The notes: generated by a model not told the origin, from the letters alone. A stretch of 64,000 nt of DNA from Mucilaginibacter flavidus (GCF_024055575.1 NZ_JAMXOE010000001.1:913659-977658), one strand, 5' to 3'; positions 28,255 through 37,940 are shown, numbered from the stretch's first letter. Program-made: numbers and translations.

Positions 28255-29097
28255 TTATTTCGCAATTAAATCACTTAATTTTTGCCAGTTAATAAGCTTT
28301 ATGGCCTCATCGATATCTGCCGAATCGCCTTTAAATGTTACCACTATATTCTGTACTTCCATTTTGCTGATTCTTGTACGGTCATAACCGATTGCATAGC
28401 GGGTGGTGGTAAGTCCGTCGCTGGTGGTTTCAGTTTTTTTGCCGACAACAGGCTTCCCTAAAAATACGATGGCGTTATCGTAATAATTGCCGTGCAGGCT
28501 CACGCTGCCGCCATCCATAATAGGGCATTCGGCGGAATGCAAGCCTTTTAATGCGAGCGTAACCGGCACCGGTATTGACAGGGTCACCGGCAGCGTTTTT
28601 GCGCAATACGACAACGGCGTTGAGCTATCTGTGCCCACTATAAAAAGATTAGTAACAATAAAAATTGACAGCTTACTTTTATTGGTTGATTTAACAGCTG
28701 CCGCAACCTGCGGCGCATTGGTAAAATCTTTAATATTACCTACTGCCGCACTCAACAACGGGGCCATTTCTTCATCGGGCATGGTAAAATCTACCTGCCA
28801 GTCTAACTGGTAAGGGTCTGCTATACCGATTGTTTTTAAAATAAACCCGTTGCAAATGCTCCAGCTACCCGGGTCGCGGCACCAGTACTTAGTGGCATCG
28901 AATGTTAGATCTTCTTTGCCGGTTGCCCAGTTTTTGTAGGTATGCGGCAGCGCATCAAATAATTCCTGGTGCAGCTTATTTAAAAAAGCGGTCTCCTCTG
29001 GCCTTTGCTGCCTGAAAGAGGCGCTTTTCTGTGCCAGCGTGATCGTTGCTATAAACACCCCTGTAAACATCAGGGTAAATAACGTTAGTTTTTTCAT
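28255..29097 (-). CDS. secreted protein of unknown function (280 aa)
   Basis: The signal peptide ends IATITLAQ. The mature protein has an N-terminal Trp/Cys-containing part (KYWCRDPGSWSICNGF, about residue 71) and a beta-rich C-terminal half. It is not recognised as a known family. Its ATG overlaps the stop of the upstream gene (ATGA), so the two are probably translationally coupled. Its place among exported proteins suggests a role in the same envelope or extracellular system. Confidence 0.72.
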   Translation of the reverse strand: MKKLTLFTLMFTGVFIATITLAQKSASFRQQRPEETAFLNKLHQELFDALPHTYKNWATGKEDLTFDATKYWCRDPGSWSICNGFILKTIGIADPYQLDWQVDFTMPDEEMAPLLSAAVGNIKDFTNAPQVAAAVKSTNKSKLSIFIVTNLFIVGTDSSTPLSYCAKTLPVTLSIPVPVTLALKGLHSAECPIMDGGSVSLHGNYYDNAIVFLGKPVVGKKTETTSDGLTTTRYAIGYDRTRISKMEVQNIVVTFKGDSADIDEAIKLINWQKLSDLIAK

Positions 29098-30224
29098 GGG
29101 TGATAATCTTGATATGCTTTCCTTATTTTAAAAACGCCATAAACCGTTCCTCTGTTAAAAGTTTTGTCGTGTCCGGTCTTGTTGTTCCATATCGTTGAGC
29201 TGATGGTACCCGTAATAAAATCGCCGTCCATCTTAGTTATAGTAAGTGTGCCGCCGCATTTTAGCTTTTGAAGGCTTTGATTACCCTGCATTGCGCATGC
29301 ACAGTTTTTTACGCTTGGCCGGATGTCGGGACCGAACGAAATTGAATTTGATATGCCATTAAAGGGGTGCACCCCTTTAGTTAATCCGCCGGTATAAGTT
29401 ATAATCATAAAACCGTTACCTGCAGCCGAGGGGTGACCGGGGCCCAAATCGCGCCCGAGGCCTATGAATTTTATTACGGTTACATTATTTGCCGGGTCGT
29501 AAATGGCATTCGCGTTACTGGTTAAGCTTAATACGTTTACATCGCTGGCTTGTACCGCTGCATCTACATGGTTCTTTTGAGCCTGCAGCCTTGCCCTTTC
29601 CGCAGCGGGTATACGGGCCAGGATTGCTGGGTCGATTGCCGCAACGGTCGACGGATTAGTGGCAGATGCTTTAGCGCCGGTAGTTTTCTGACTGTAACGC
29701 GCATCGTTAATACCCGATGCCGGAACGTTAAACGCAAATATGTTATCCCCGTTTTCAAAATACAGGGTTTTCAGCAGCACCACCTTAGGTAGGTCGTGCC
29801 CGGTGGGTATCAGTTCTACCGATATCACCATCGTATTATCCCTTGGAGCATTTGCCGGGGCGGTATATTTTACCAAATATTCATCAATTATATCCAGCGA
29901 ACCGCCGCCCTGTAAAATCTTCCAGTTTCGCGCGTGGTATGATATGGGTATGCCAGCGTTTGCCAGCGCATGGGCCGCATCAGACATGTGCACCGGGTGG
30001 CCGTCTGTGATAAAATCCCCATTGTTGTTTGTAGCTGGCGGGATATATACATCTATGTTTATTTGAGTTTGCTCACCTGCCGACAGGATGCTTTTTTCGG
30101 CGTTTAACGATAAGCGACCGCCGCGCATGGCCCTTGCCAGGTCTTCGTCTGAAGCGCGCCCGTCCTGTGCAAACAGCTTTGCGGATATTACTATAAGAGC
30201 TATTAGTGTTATGTATTTTTTCAC
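29094..30224 (-). CDS. secreted beta-rich protein of unknown function (376 aa)
   Basis: The signal peptide ends ISAKLFAQ. An N-terminal Ig-like segment (LSAGEQTQINIDVYIP, about residue 45) is followed by a charged linker rich in Ala/Arg (about 195-215). A C-terminal domain contains NCACAMQG and GTLTITKMDGDFITGTISS, a pattern seen in small Bacteroidota beta-barrel domains. No enzyme motif is seen. Coupled by a 4-bp overlap to the gene after it. Confidence 0.72.
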   Translation of the reverse strand: MKKYITLIALIVISAKLFAQDGRASDEDLARAMRGGRLSLNAEKSILSAGEQTQINIDVYIPPATNNNGDFITDGHPVHMSDAAHALANAGIPISYHARNWKILQGGGSLDIIDEYLVKYTAPANAPRDNTMVISVELIPTGHDLPKVVLLKTLYFENGDNIFAFNVPASGINDARYSQKTTGAKASATNPSTVAAIDPAILARIPAAERARLQAQKNHVDAAVQASDVNVLSLTSNANAIYDPANNVTVIKFIGLGRDLGPGHPSAAGNGFMIITYTGGLTKGVHPFNGISNSISFGPDIRPSVKNCACAMQGNQSLQKLKCGGTLTITKMDGDFITGTISSTIWNNKTGHDKTFNRGTVYGVFKIRKAYQDYHP

Positions 30225-30272
30225 TTTTAGTATGTTTTTAATTATTTTATCTTTGCATGTATTCCTTAATAA

Positions 30273-31373
30273 CTACAAATCGTGCCTGCACAGGTAAAGT
30301 TTACCGCTGCCCAGGTCCACGTCTAAAAACACAATCACTTCCTTACCGTCAAGGATCACTTTGGTGGGCGACGAGGCGTTTTCAAATACGGTACCGTCAG
30401 AAAAATACAGGCCGCGGTAACCTTCCCAGGCCATGCCGGTTTCGTTAGCGTTCAGGAACAGGAGCTTTGCATCACCAGGGTTGTTAAATTTATAAAACAG
30501 GGTTCCGTTGCGTTCAAGGATCAGCTTATTGGCGTCAGGGAAGTTAAATACGTTACCGGTATTGCGCAGCCATATCTGGTTATTTGTTAAATTGGAAAAA
30601 GGCCAGTTCTGCCCGTTCGACACATATACTTTTTTATCAAGAATCGTTATTACACCCATCATTTTGCCGTCGGGGCTGATAAGTGGCAAAGCGCCGTAAG
30701 CTTTCGGAAATGTAAATTTTGTGCCTGCCGAAGAATTCATGTGATAGCTTATACCGCCGCTTATACTTGCACCCGCAACAGCTACTACACTCGAGTCGGC
30801 GTTATGCGCAATCTGCGCAATCCAAAAACTGCCTACAACTTTTCCGTTAAAAGTATAGGTTTGCTCCTGTTTGCCGGGGATCACGCCACTGGTTACATTG
30901 CGCCCGTTTTTCATAAGTGCATTAGCCGCATCAGTTTGTGTGAAATCAGTGCTGAACCCATCAAGCTCGCTGCCGTTTTTGAGGTTGTTGCGGTTAATAT
31001 TTGGCGGCGTTTCTCCTGTTTTTTGCAGCTGCCCGTTACTGTAGTTCCACATGGTGGAATTTGATTCGGCAACTTTGGCCACTACCTGGTTGTTCACCAC
31101 CTTTATCTCCGGGAACCATATATCATACCCATCCGGGTGGTTGTTCATTTCCGCCTGGGAATAACTTAGTATTAACGTACCGAATTTAGCAGGGTCGCTG
31201 TAGTGTATGGCGCTGCCGTCAGGCGCGGTAGACGTGTTGGCACCGGTTGCCTGCTGCGCATTTTGTGCTGCATTGCTGGTTAATTTATTTTTTATTTTAT
31301 TTAAAAAGCCGCCCTGGGCATTTGCTGCACTGGCAGCTGATAAGAACGCAAGGGTATAGATAATCTTTTTCAT
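30273..31373 (-). CDS. secreted protein of unknown function (366 aa)
   Basis: The signal peptide ends AASAANAQ, followed by GGFLNKIKNKL and a Gln/Ala-rich low-complexity stretch. The remainder is Gly/Asn-rich with repeating short beta-strand units (KVVGSFWIAQI, KMMGVITILDKKVYV), as in a beta-propeller or solenoid; this is inference. No family is recognised. It sits 20 bp downstream of the 475-aa protein gene and 48 bp before the next gene. Confidence 0.7.
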   Translation of the reverse strand: MKKIIYTLAFLSAASAANAQGGFLNKIKNKLTSNAAQNAQQATGANTSTAPDGSAIHYSDPAKFGTLILSYSQAEMNNHPDGYDIWFPEIKVVNNQVVAKVAESNSTMWNYSNGQLQKTGETPPNINRNNLKNGSELDGFSTDFTQTDAANALMKNGRNVTSGVIPGKQEQTYTFNGKVVGSFWIAQIAHNADSSVVAVAGASISGGISYHMNSSAGTKFTFPKAYGALPLISPDGKMMGVITILDKKVYVSNGQNWPFSNLTNNQIWLRNTGNVFNFPDANKLILERNGTLFYKFNNPGDAKLLFLNANETGMAWEGYRGLYFSDGTVFENASSPTKVILDGKEVIVFLDVDLGSGKLYLCRHDL

Positions 31374-31393
31374 TTCGTCGGGGTTTTAAATGT

Positions 31394-32821
31394 TTAGTTG
31401 TTATTTAACAATGCCGGCACCGCGGCAAAGTTGATGGTGCTTGTGGCGGTTTCAACCAGGTCTTTTCCGCCTCTTATTTCTATAACCACGTTAAAGAGCG
31501 CTAACTTGTTAGTACCGGGCGTTACCACCGGTGCTATACTTTTTACCTGGTCGCCTGCTTTTACTATATTAAACTTACCGAAACCTATGTACTTGATAAA
31601 CGGCGACCAATTACCATCGCTATACTTTACCGAAGGCCTGTAAATTTCAAATGCTGCGCCTGGTACATTGTGCTGCAGCTGCCCGTAAAATTGAGGGTCC
31701 GCATACTGCGCGTTAACCCTTGCAGATACATCGAGGTGGGCATACACTTCGGCCTGGTGTATATCGGGCACCCCTTTCTGGCTATCATTAATAGCTTTCG
31801 TGGCAGCATTAACCTGTCTGTTAGCATCTTCCGACGACATCTTTTTTGCAATCACCAGTTTATACAGCGAATCGGATAACTTTACCATCTTCACCATATT
31901 TGCTTGCAGCTCTGCTGGGTTTTTGGGCGAAAACTGGTCGGTGTTTACGCTCTGCATAAAGCTCATCTTGTAATCGTCCTGGTTAAACAAACGGGTATGC
32001 GCATCTACCGATACCAGGTCGCGCCGTTTGTTGGCTGCATTGCACGCGTCCGTAGTTTCCAGCGCTTCGGTAACATCAACCATGCTATGGTCCTGCCGGT
32101 ACATAATAGTGCCTTCGGTAAACTTTGCTTTGCCGTCATCAGTTATGGCAATATTCAGGAGTGGATAAAAAGCAGGGTGCAGCGCGTTATAAACACGCCA
32201 CAGCACCGCATTTTCGCAGGCAGACGGCGTACGGCCAACCTCGGGGCTATAGTACGAGGCATAAATAGTGGGGTCGCAATTACAGTTTGGGGCCACCACC
32301 GATTTTTCATACATAGCATCTCTGCATAAATGAATGGTACCATTTATGTTCCCTTTTATGTAGTCGCTGGTATTTGTGCCGGTGGCAAAGGTTACGGGGC
32401 CGGTGAATGTAAACTCCAGCTCGCCAGGGGTAAATGTATTATAATGTATATGTACGGGGCCTTTATCGTTATCGGGGTGGCAACTATATGGCGACCCGTT
32501 ATAGCGCATTTCAAGGTCCAACTGGTCGCCACGGTAACTATCCTGGTATGCAATATCAGCGTCGTTGTCAGGGTTACGCAAAATCACTATCCCCAAGTTT
32601 TTACCGCCGTTTATCATTACGTACCTTTCACCATCAGGTTTAGTAAACCAATAGGCGTTATAATCAGTATACTTAGTGTAAGGCTGCACCGCGTTTTGCA
32701 CTACGGTACGCCCGGCAAAACTGGGACTGGTTATATTTATAGTAAAGTTAATGCTGCCTGTTTTTTGGGCATAGCAGTTAATGGTAAAGGCCAGTAAAAT
32801 CAGCAGGAAATACTTTTTCAT
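31394..32821 (-). CDS. secreted protein of unknown function (475 aa)
   Basis: The signal peptide ends FTINCYAQ. The N-terminal half is beta-rich. A cysteine cluster APNCNCDPTIYASYY is followed by a helical segment (SACENAVLWRVYNAL). Later comes a helical Lys/Asn-rich part (SSEDANRQVNAATKAINDSQ) and a beta-rich C-terminus. No family is recognised. It lies 26 bp after the beta-trefoil gene and 20 bp before the next, so it is within a transcription unit. Confidence 0.7.
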   Translation of the reverse strand: MKKYFLLILLAFTINCYAQKTGSINFTINITSPSFAGRTVVQNAVQPYTKYTDYNAYWFTKPDGERYVMINGGKNLGIVILRNPDNDADIAYQDSYRGDQLDLEMRYNGSPYSCHPDNDKGPVHIHYNTFTPGELEFTFTGPVTFATGTNTSDYIKGNINGTIHLCRDAMYEKSVVAPNCNCDPTIYASYYSPEVGRTPSACENAVLWRVYNALHPAFYPLLNIAITDDGKAKFTEGTIMYRQDHSMVDVTEALETTDACNAANKRRDLVSVDAHTRLFNQDDYKMSFMQSVNTDQFSPKNPAELQANMVKMVKLSDSLYKLVIAKKMSSEDANRQVNAATKAINDSQKGVPDIHQAEVYAHLDVSARVNAQYADPQFYGQLQHNVPGAAFEIYRPSVKYSDGNWSPFIKYIGFGKFNIVKAGDQVKSIAPVVTPGTNKLALFNVVIEIRGGKDLVETATSTINFAAVPALLNNN

Positions 32822-32847
32822 GGTTTATCAATTTACAACGACCGTTA

Positions 32848-33858
32848 TCAGGGTTGTTCCATAAGCCAGCCCGAGGCAAAGTTATTAACGGGTGTTTTTG
32901 ATTGTATCAGCACACCGTTTGCAGCAATGCACAGGTAACCGCCCGTCATCATGTTACGGAACCTGGTAACGTACTGTTCATTTGTAGGTTCCATGGTCCA
33001 TAAGCTCGCACGATCATTGTAATTGTCTGTAAAGGTTACATAGCCGCGCTGATCAACCAACAGGTAATTTTCTTTCCACCTGTTTTTTATGTTAACGTAA
33101 TGGCTTCCGGGCACGTGCAGCACTTCCCATTGGGCGCTCCACCAGTCAGCATCGATATTAGTTACCTGCAGCGGGCCTTGCTGGTTATTCAGGTACATGT
33201 TGTTGAAATTGTTTTTAAGCTTCACAAATACGTGCTCGTCAACCGGGGGAGGTGGTGGCGGCATATAATTTTGGTCGCCTGCAACAGGAACCAGTTGAGG
33301 GCCACCTATTGATGCCGACGCGAGTGGTGTTAGCTGGCTCGCCAGGTACGTTACCCGCATATCGGGCAGTGTATTTAAAGGAGTAATTAAAATAGCGCTG
33401 GTGCTTATGGTTTGGCCGGGCTTAATCCAGTACCCTATCTGCACAAATTGTTTAACCCTGTCAACTTTTTTGGTGTCACAGTCGTTCACCATCGCCAGCA
33501 CGTTGCAAGCTTCGGCATTAATAATGGCTTCTTTTGATGTTAACCTGGCGCCGGTGGCATTTAAACAGTTAAACTGCGCCAACTGGTCGGATACGTTGTT
33601 AAGAACATTCCAACCCTGTTTGTAAAGCATTATTTTGCCCTGGTTGGTAGTATTACGAACGTAAAAGCTTACGGAGTAACGGCTAAAGTCGCCTTTATTG
33701 CTAACTGTTTTTACTTCGGTTGATTTGATGACGTAACCCAGTTCAAGCCCGTCAACCAGCGCGGGCTGCTTATCGGTCACGGGGAAGGTGGCCGGCTGGG
33801 CAATTACGCCGCAGTAAACCAGCATACACATGCTGATCAATAAAAATATCTTTTTCAT
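32848..33858 (-). CDS. secreted protein with C-terminal beta-trefoil (ricin/fascin-like) domain
   Basis: The 336-aa protein has a signal peptide ending YCGVIAQ. The N-terminal half is Ig-like with several Cys, and a Pro-rich linker (MPPPPPPVDEH, about residue 197) follows. The last ~130 residues contain three repeats of the type 'F.KLKNNFNNMYLNN / INIKNRWKENYLLVD / RFRNMMTGGYLCIA', as in a beta-trefoil, often a carbohydrate- or protein-binding module. Binding function is inferred. A GC-rich hairpin precedes the gene. Confidence 0.72.
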   Translation of the reverse strand: MKKIFLLISMCMLVYCGVIAQPATFPVTDKQPALVDGLELGYVIKSTEVKTVSNKGDFSRYSVSFYVRNTTNQGKIMLYKQGWNVLNNVSDQLAQFNCLNATGARLTSKEAIINAEACNVLAMVNDCDTKKVDRVKQFVQIGYWIKPGQTISTSAILITPLNTLPDMRVTYLASQLTPLASASIGGPQLVPVAGDQNYMPPPPPPVDEHVFVKLKNNFNNMYLNNQQGPLQVTNIDADWWSAQWEVLHVPGSHYVNIKNRWKENYLLVDQRGYVTFTDNYNDRASLWTMEPTNEQYVTRFRNMMTGGYLCIAANGVLIQSKTPVNNFASGWLMEQP

Positions 33859-33876
33859 TTTCGTTAGGGGTTTAAA

Positions 33877-33906
33877 ACAGGCCGGTAAACTATTTGGCCG
33901 GCCTGT
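33877..33906 (-). terminator. hairpin between lipoprotein and beta-trefoil genes
   Basis: A perfect 9-bp stem (ACAGGCCGG with CCGGCCTGT) has a 12-nt loop. On the minus strand it is followed by TTTTAAA, so it may act as a partial terminator that lowers expression of the genes beyond it. Confidence 0.55.
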
Positions 33907-33932
33907 TGGTATTTTTCGCAGATATAATTGTG

Positions 33933-34472
33933 TTATTGTTCGGCCACGCTGCCCGATACCGAGCCGGTAACATCAGTAATGACCGTGTTTTTAGGGTCGG
34001 TATTATTAAAGTTCGAGCCCTTTATAGCAATTGCAGGCATTGTAACTGTTAACTTGCCCGATGAACTCACCGCTAAGGTGACCGAAGTACCGTCAAGGCC
34101 GGTGGTTGAGTATAGCCCTTGCTTGGCTACGCTTACTTTGTCGGTAACCAAAATGCCACATTGGTTTCCGGTCGATTTTGTAAGGTCGGCCGCTATAGTG
34201 TATGTGCCTGCTTTCGGTTTTGCCGAGCCCGGAAAAAAGAATATTAGTACAGATGTCGCGCTTTTATCTGCTGATTGGCCAGACACGCCCAACACATTGT
34301 AGGTTTGGCCACCAGTGGTACTTGTAGAATCCGAAGAGGCAATTTCGGTGTATGTGTTACCATTAACCGTAAACTTGTAGGTAGCTGCTGGCGTCGGGTC
34401 ACTTTTCGTACTGCACGACCATATTAAAAATAACAGGGGCATCATTAATAAATACATCATTTGTTTTTTCAT
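33933..34472 (-). CDS. lipoprotein with DUF6252-like beta domain
   Basis: The 179-aa protein has a lipobox-like end to the signal (LLFLIWSC, Cys20). The mature part starts with Ser/Thr-rich residues and then YKFTVNGNTYTE, an opening seen in small Bacteroidota surface lipoproteins of the DUF6252 type; the assignment is tentative. Likely outer-membrane or periplasmic lipoprotein. It is 38 bp after the OmpA-like gene and is probably co-transcribed with it. Confidence 0.7.
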   Translation of the reverse strand: MKKQMMYLLMMPLLFLIWSCSTKSDPTPAATYKFTVNGNTYTEIASSDSTSTTGGQTYNVLGVSGQSADKSATSVLIFFFPGSAKPKAGTYTIAADLTKSTGNQCGILVTDKVSVAKQGLYSTTGLDGTSVTLAVSSSGKLTVTMPAIAIKGSNFNNTDPKNTVITDVTGSVSGSVAEQ

Positions 34473-34510
34473 AGATAGTGTTTGTTGTTTTTAATTGTTA
34501 TTTATGTTGT

Positions 34511-35788
34511 TTATTGTTTTACAAATTCAACCCGGCGGTTATTGGCTTTACCTTCAAGAGTTAGGTTATCGCTTATTGGTTTTGTATCGCCAAAGCCTTT
34601 GGTTGTAAGGCGCGAACCATCGACGCCCATAGTCACCAGCTGTGCCTTTACAGCATCGGCGCGTTGTTGCGAAAGCATTGCGTTGTGAGCTGCTCCGCCG
34701 GTATTATCGGTATGGCCGTCAACCTCAAATTTTAAATCCGGGTTATCCTTTAGTATACCAACTATCATGTTAAGGGTGCCCATGCTCTCGGGTTTAATGG
34801 TGGCTTTGTCTACGTCAAAGTTTATCCCGTGGGTAATTAATTTAGCATCGGTAAATTTTTTGCCCAGCATGTTCATGCCGCCACCGCTTGCAACGCGCAT
34901 GTTTGTTAATATAATTGGATTATCGGCGCCGCCAATGCCTTCAATATCAATTGCATGGGGAGTACCTAAATTTGGAACAACTAATACCCGGTATTGGTCG
35001 ACATAAACTTTTACCTGGTTCTTTTTAAAAGCAATAGCTATATGGTGCCATTTATTAGTATAGTTTTCGCCCGCTATTGCAGCAGGGTAAGTACCTAAAA
35101 GGTCAACGCCTGTCTCATTGGCGGCCTGTGCGTCATTGTTTCCTATAGTGATAACACCGAAGTTACCTGATGCCGCTGTTGCGTTGGCAGTGGTGTTATA
35201 CAGGTAAATCTTTGGCGGATAGCCCCCATTACTATAGGTATCAAATTCAATGGTCGATGGGTCGCCTAAGTATGATGCCGATTTAATCCGCGGACTAACG
35301 TGGGCGTAGTTACCATCGGTTAATAAAAGCGCTTTGCGGCCGGCAATGGTGTTAATTACTCCCTGGCCTGCACCTAAATTCCAGTGTGACGGAAACTCGC
35401 CGTTATCGTCATCCGTAAAACTGTCTTCAAAAATAATTTTGTCGCCAGGCACAAAGTCGTAGTTGTTATAGGCAGATATAGGCCCCTGCTGACTGCCTGT
35501 TCCCTGCATCGACTGATTGTTTTGCACAGCCGGTGTTGGCGGCGGCAGGGCTTGCGGAGCATTTGTTGCTACGGCAGGTGCAGGTGTGGATTTCTTCTTT
35601 TTAAACAAGCCTTTTATCGCACTCGAGGCTTTGCTTACGCCATTATCAATGACACTGGTTTCGGTGTTGTTTACTTCGCTTGTGCCAGCTTCTTTGGCCA
35701 CTTCGCCTGGTTTTAGTATCTGAGCACTGCTAAACTGGGTAACCGAACCCAGGGCGATTGTCGCAATTAAAATTTTAAAATTCTTCAT
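34511..35788 (-). CDS. OmpA-family protein with LamG-like domain
   Basis: The 425-aa protein has a signal peptide ending TQFSSAQ. A low-complexity Pro/Gln linker (about 70-110) is followed by a concanavalin/LamG-like domain (about 115-300; FVPGDKIIFEDSF, KWHHIAIAFKKNQVKVYVD). A C-terminal OmpA peptidoglycan-binding domain follows (INFDVDKATIKPES, VDGHTDNTGGAAHN, QRADAVKAQLV, KANNRRVEF). It probably anchors to peptidoglycan and is the first gene of the long exported-protein locus. A promoter-like box lies just upstream. Confidence 0.88.
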   Translation of the reverse strand: MKNFKILIATIALGSVTQFSSAQILKPGEVAKEAGTSEVNNTETSVIDNGVSKASSAIKGLFKKKKSTPAPAVATNAPQALPPPTPAVQNNQSMQGTGSQQGPISAYNNYDFVPGDKIIFEDSFTDDDNGEFPSHWNLGAGQGVINTIAGRKALLLTDGNYAHVSPRIKSASYLGDPSTIEFDTYSNGGYPPKIYLYNTTANATAASGNFGVITIGNNDAQAANETGVDLLGTYPAAIAGENYTNKWHHIAIAFKKNQVKVYVDQYRVLVVPNLGTPHAIDIEGIGGADNPIILTNMRVASGGGMNMLGKKFTDAKLITHGINFDVDKATIKPESMGTLNMIVGILKDNPDLKFEVDGHTDNTGGAAHNAMLSQQRADAVKAQLVTMGVDGSRLTTKGFGDTKPISDNLTLEGKANNRRVEFVKQ

Positions 35789-35814
35789 GATATTATTTTT
35801 TTTGTTAGGGTGAA

Positions 35815-35842
35815 CAAATTTAAATACTTATTATAATCCAAA
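35815..35842 (-). promoter_or_regulatory. putative promoter of the OmpA/metzincin locus
   Basis: On the minus strand, TAAATTTG (35822-35815) matches TAnnTTTG. A TTTG (35842-35839) lies 16 bp upstream, slightly shorter than the commonest spacing. The start codon is 26 bp downstream of the -7 box. Confidence 0.55.
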
Positions 35843-35868
35843 AGTATTTTGTTGAGAGCCAACACCAT

Positions 35869-35886
35869 ACTCCCTAAAAAGGGAGT
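35869..35886. promoter_or_regulatory. 18-bp palindrome between divergent OmpA locus and two-component genes
   Basis: ACTCCC-TAAAAA-GGGAGT, a perfect 6-bp inverted repeat with 6-bp spacer. It lies about 27 bp upstream of the putative -33 box of the OmpA locus and 62 bp before the histidine kinase start. The spacing suits an activator site. The T-run after it on the plus strand would also allow hairpin termination, but no plus-strand gene lies immediately before it. Confidence 0.5.
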
Positions 35887-35948
35887 TTTTTCATAAAAAA
35901 ATAAATCTCACTTTTACATTGTTGCTTATATATAATATATACTGATAA

Positions 35949-37940
35949 ATGAAGTACCTTTTACTACTTGCGTTTTACCTAATCCTTTGGCCTTTTAAAA
36001 GCATGGCCCAGGATGATAACGCGGGGGAGCGTGCGAAACTTTTTGCTGCAGTTAAAAACTCAATGGACGACAGCACCAAAATGATGAACTTGCTTGGCCT
36101 GGGGTATAATGTATATGCCGGGAGTAAGCCCGATTCGGCCATTTATTATTATGACATGGCCTACGTTATTGCAAACCGGTTAAAAAACAAAACCGGGTTG
36201 TTAAGGTACTATGCCTGTTATGGCGATGTGCTAAGTTCAAGGTCAAAAAATTTTGAAGCCATAACTATGGCCTTAAAAGCCGTTGCGCTGGCCGAAACCA
36301 CCAACAACGACCATTTTAAAGGCGCCGTTTACAACAATATTGCGGGCTGTTATACCGATGCATCGGATATTGAAAAGGCCTATGCCTATTACCTTAAGGC
36401 AATAGCCGCTTATGAAAGGCTCGACGATAAAAGGCACCTTGCGGCGGTATATGCTAATGTGCTGGGCATATTTTCTTCTATAGGTCATTCGCCCGAGAAG
36501 GCTTTACAATATGGTTTAAAATCAATTGAGGTGAGCCGGTCTGTTAAGGATCAGAACGTGCTTGCCGAGGCCTTGGTAAACACCAGCAGCGTTTATATAA
36601 ACCTTGGTAAACTTAATAAAGCCCTTGCATTGTTAACAGAAGCTAAGGCTATAAGTGAGAAAAAGAACGACAAAATAACCTTGCTGACTGAGTTGGTAGG
36701 ATTTAATAAAATTTTTGTATTACAGGGGCGGTACGACGACCTCAAAAAATATACCGACCGGATAGTGGTCTTGAGCAAGGAAACGGGGAACGACAGGACT
36801 ATGGCCGATGCCGAATATTACCTGGGCCTTTACGCTTTTTTCAATAAGGATTATCCTGCAGCGGCCGGGCATTTAAAAAAATCGATATCGATTTCAAGGG
36901 AGACCAAAGCTGTTTCGGTAGAGGAAGAAGCTTACAGTGCGCTTGGTGATGTGGAGTTGCTGATGGGCAATTTTGCAGCATATCATAACAGCCGCAACCT
37001 GGAAGATTCTGTTCGTGCAAAGCTTCATGCCGACCAGATTTTGATAAACACGCAGGAATTGGAAACCAAATATAATGTTGCTAAAAAAGAGGTGGAAATA
37101 AGCAACCTTAATAAGGAAAAGCAAATACAGGCGCTTACCCTGCAAACGCGCACCATTTATATCGTGATTTTAACATGTGCGTTAGCGGTGCTAATAGTAT
37201 TTACCTGGCTAATACGCAACAACAGTATCCGTAAAGAAAAACTGCTGATAAACGAGCGCGAACTAAAGGAACAGCAAATACAGATTTTGAAAAAAGAGAA
37301 AGAACTTTTATCAACACAAGCGCTGATGGAGGGGCAGGAGGCTGAACGAAGCCGTCTTGCCAAAGACCTTCATGATGGCCTGGGCGGAATATTAACGGGT
37401 ACTAAATATTCTTTAAGCAGTATGAAACAAAACATGATAATTAGTGCAGACAATGCTGCCGCTTTCGAAAAAACAATGAACATGCTGGACCAGTCGATAT
37501 CCGAGCTGAGACGTGTGGCACATAATATGATGCCCGAAAGTTTGCTTAAATTAAGCCTTAATGATGCGATAGAGGATTATTGCCATCAAATTGCTACCAG
37601 CGGGGCTTTAAAGGTAACTTATCAAAGTTTTGATATTGATAAATTGACGGCAAACGAAGCGGTAAAAATTGCCGTGTACCGCATTGTGCAGGAACTGATA
37701 AACAATGTTGTAAAGCATGCAGGCGCCAAAACGGCCATAGTGCAGATAACGCTGAAAGAAGCTATATTGGGTATTACAGTAGAAGATGATGGCAAGGGCT
37801 TCGAGCTGGCCAACTTGTCGTTTGCTGAAGGGATGGGTTATAAAAATTTAAAAAGCCGCGTGGATTTTTTGAAGGGGAATATTGATGTAAAATCCGAAAG
37901 AGGCAAAGGCACTTCTGTATTGATTCAATTACCGGTTTAA
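35949..37940 (+). CDS. TPR sensor histidine kinase (NarX/DesK-type HisKA_3)
   Basis: The 663-aa protein has a signal peptide ending FKSMAQ. Several tetratricopeptide repeats (about residues 60-350) make up a periplasmic or exterior sensor. A membrane segment (TIYIVILTCALAVLIVFTW, about 399-417) and a coiled-coil linker follow. The HisKA_3 box is RLAKDLHDGLGG, with His475 as phospho-acceptor. The HATPase domain shows N-box QELINNVVKHAG and G-box EDDGKGF. It is followed 2 bp later by its response regulator and is divergent from the OmpA/metzincin locus. Confidence 0.93.
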   Translation: MKYLLLLAFYLILWPFKSMAQDDNAGERAKLFAAVKNSMDDSTKMMNLLGLGYNVYAGSKPDSAIYYYDMAYVIANRLKNKTGLLRYYACYGDVLSSRSKNFEAITMALKAVALAETTNNDHFKGAVYNNIAGCYTDASDIEKAYAYYLKAIAAYERLDDKRHLAAVYANVLGIFSSIGHSPEKALQYGLKSIEVSRSVKDQNVLAEALVNTSSVYINLGKLNKALALLTEAKAISEKKNDKITLLTELVGFNKIFVLQGRYDDLKKYTDRIVVLSKETGNDRTMADAEYYLGLYAFFNKDYPAAAGHLKKSISISRETKAVSVEEEAYSALGDVELLMGNFAAYHNSRNLEDSVRAKLHADQILINTQELETKYNVAKKEVEISNLNKEKQIQALTLQTRTIYIVILTCALAVLIVFTWLIRNNSIRKEKLLINERELKEQQIQILKKEKELLSTQALMEGQEAERSRLAKDLHDGLGGILTGTKYSLSSMKQNMIISADNAAAFEKTMNMLDQSISELRRVAHNMMPESLLKLSLNDAIEDYCHQIATSGALKVTYQSFDIDKLTANEAVKIAVYRIVQELINNVVKHAGAKTAIVQITLKEAILGITVEDDGKGFELANLSFAEGMGYKNLKSRVDFLKGNIDVKSERGKGTSVLIQLPV

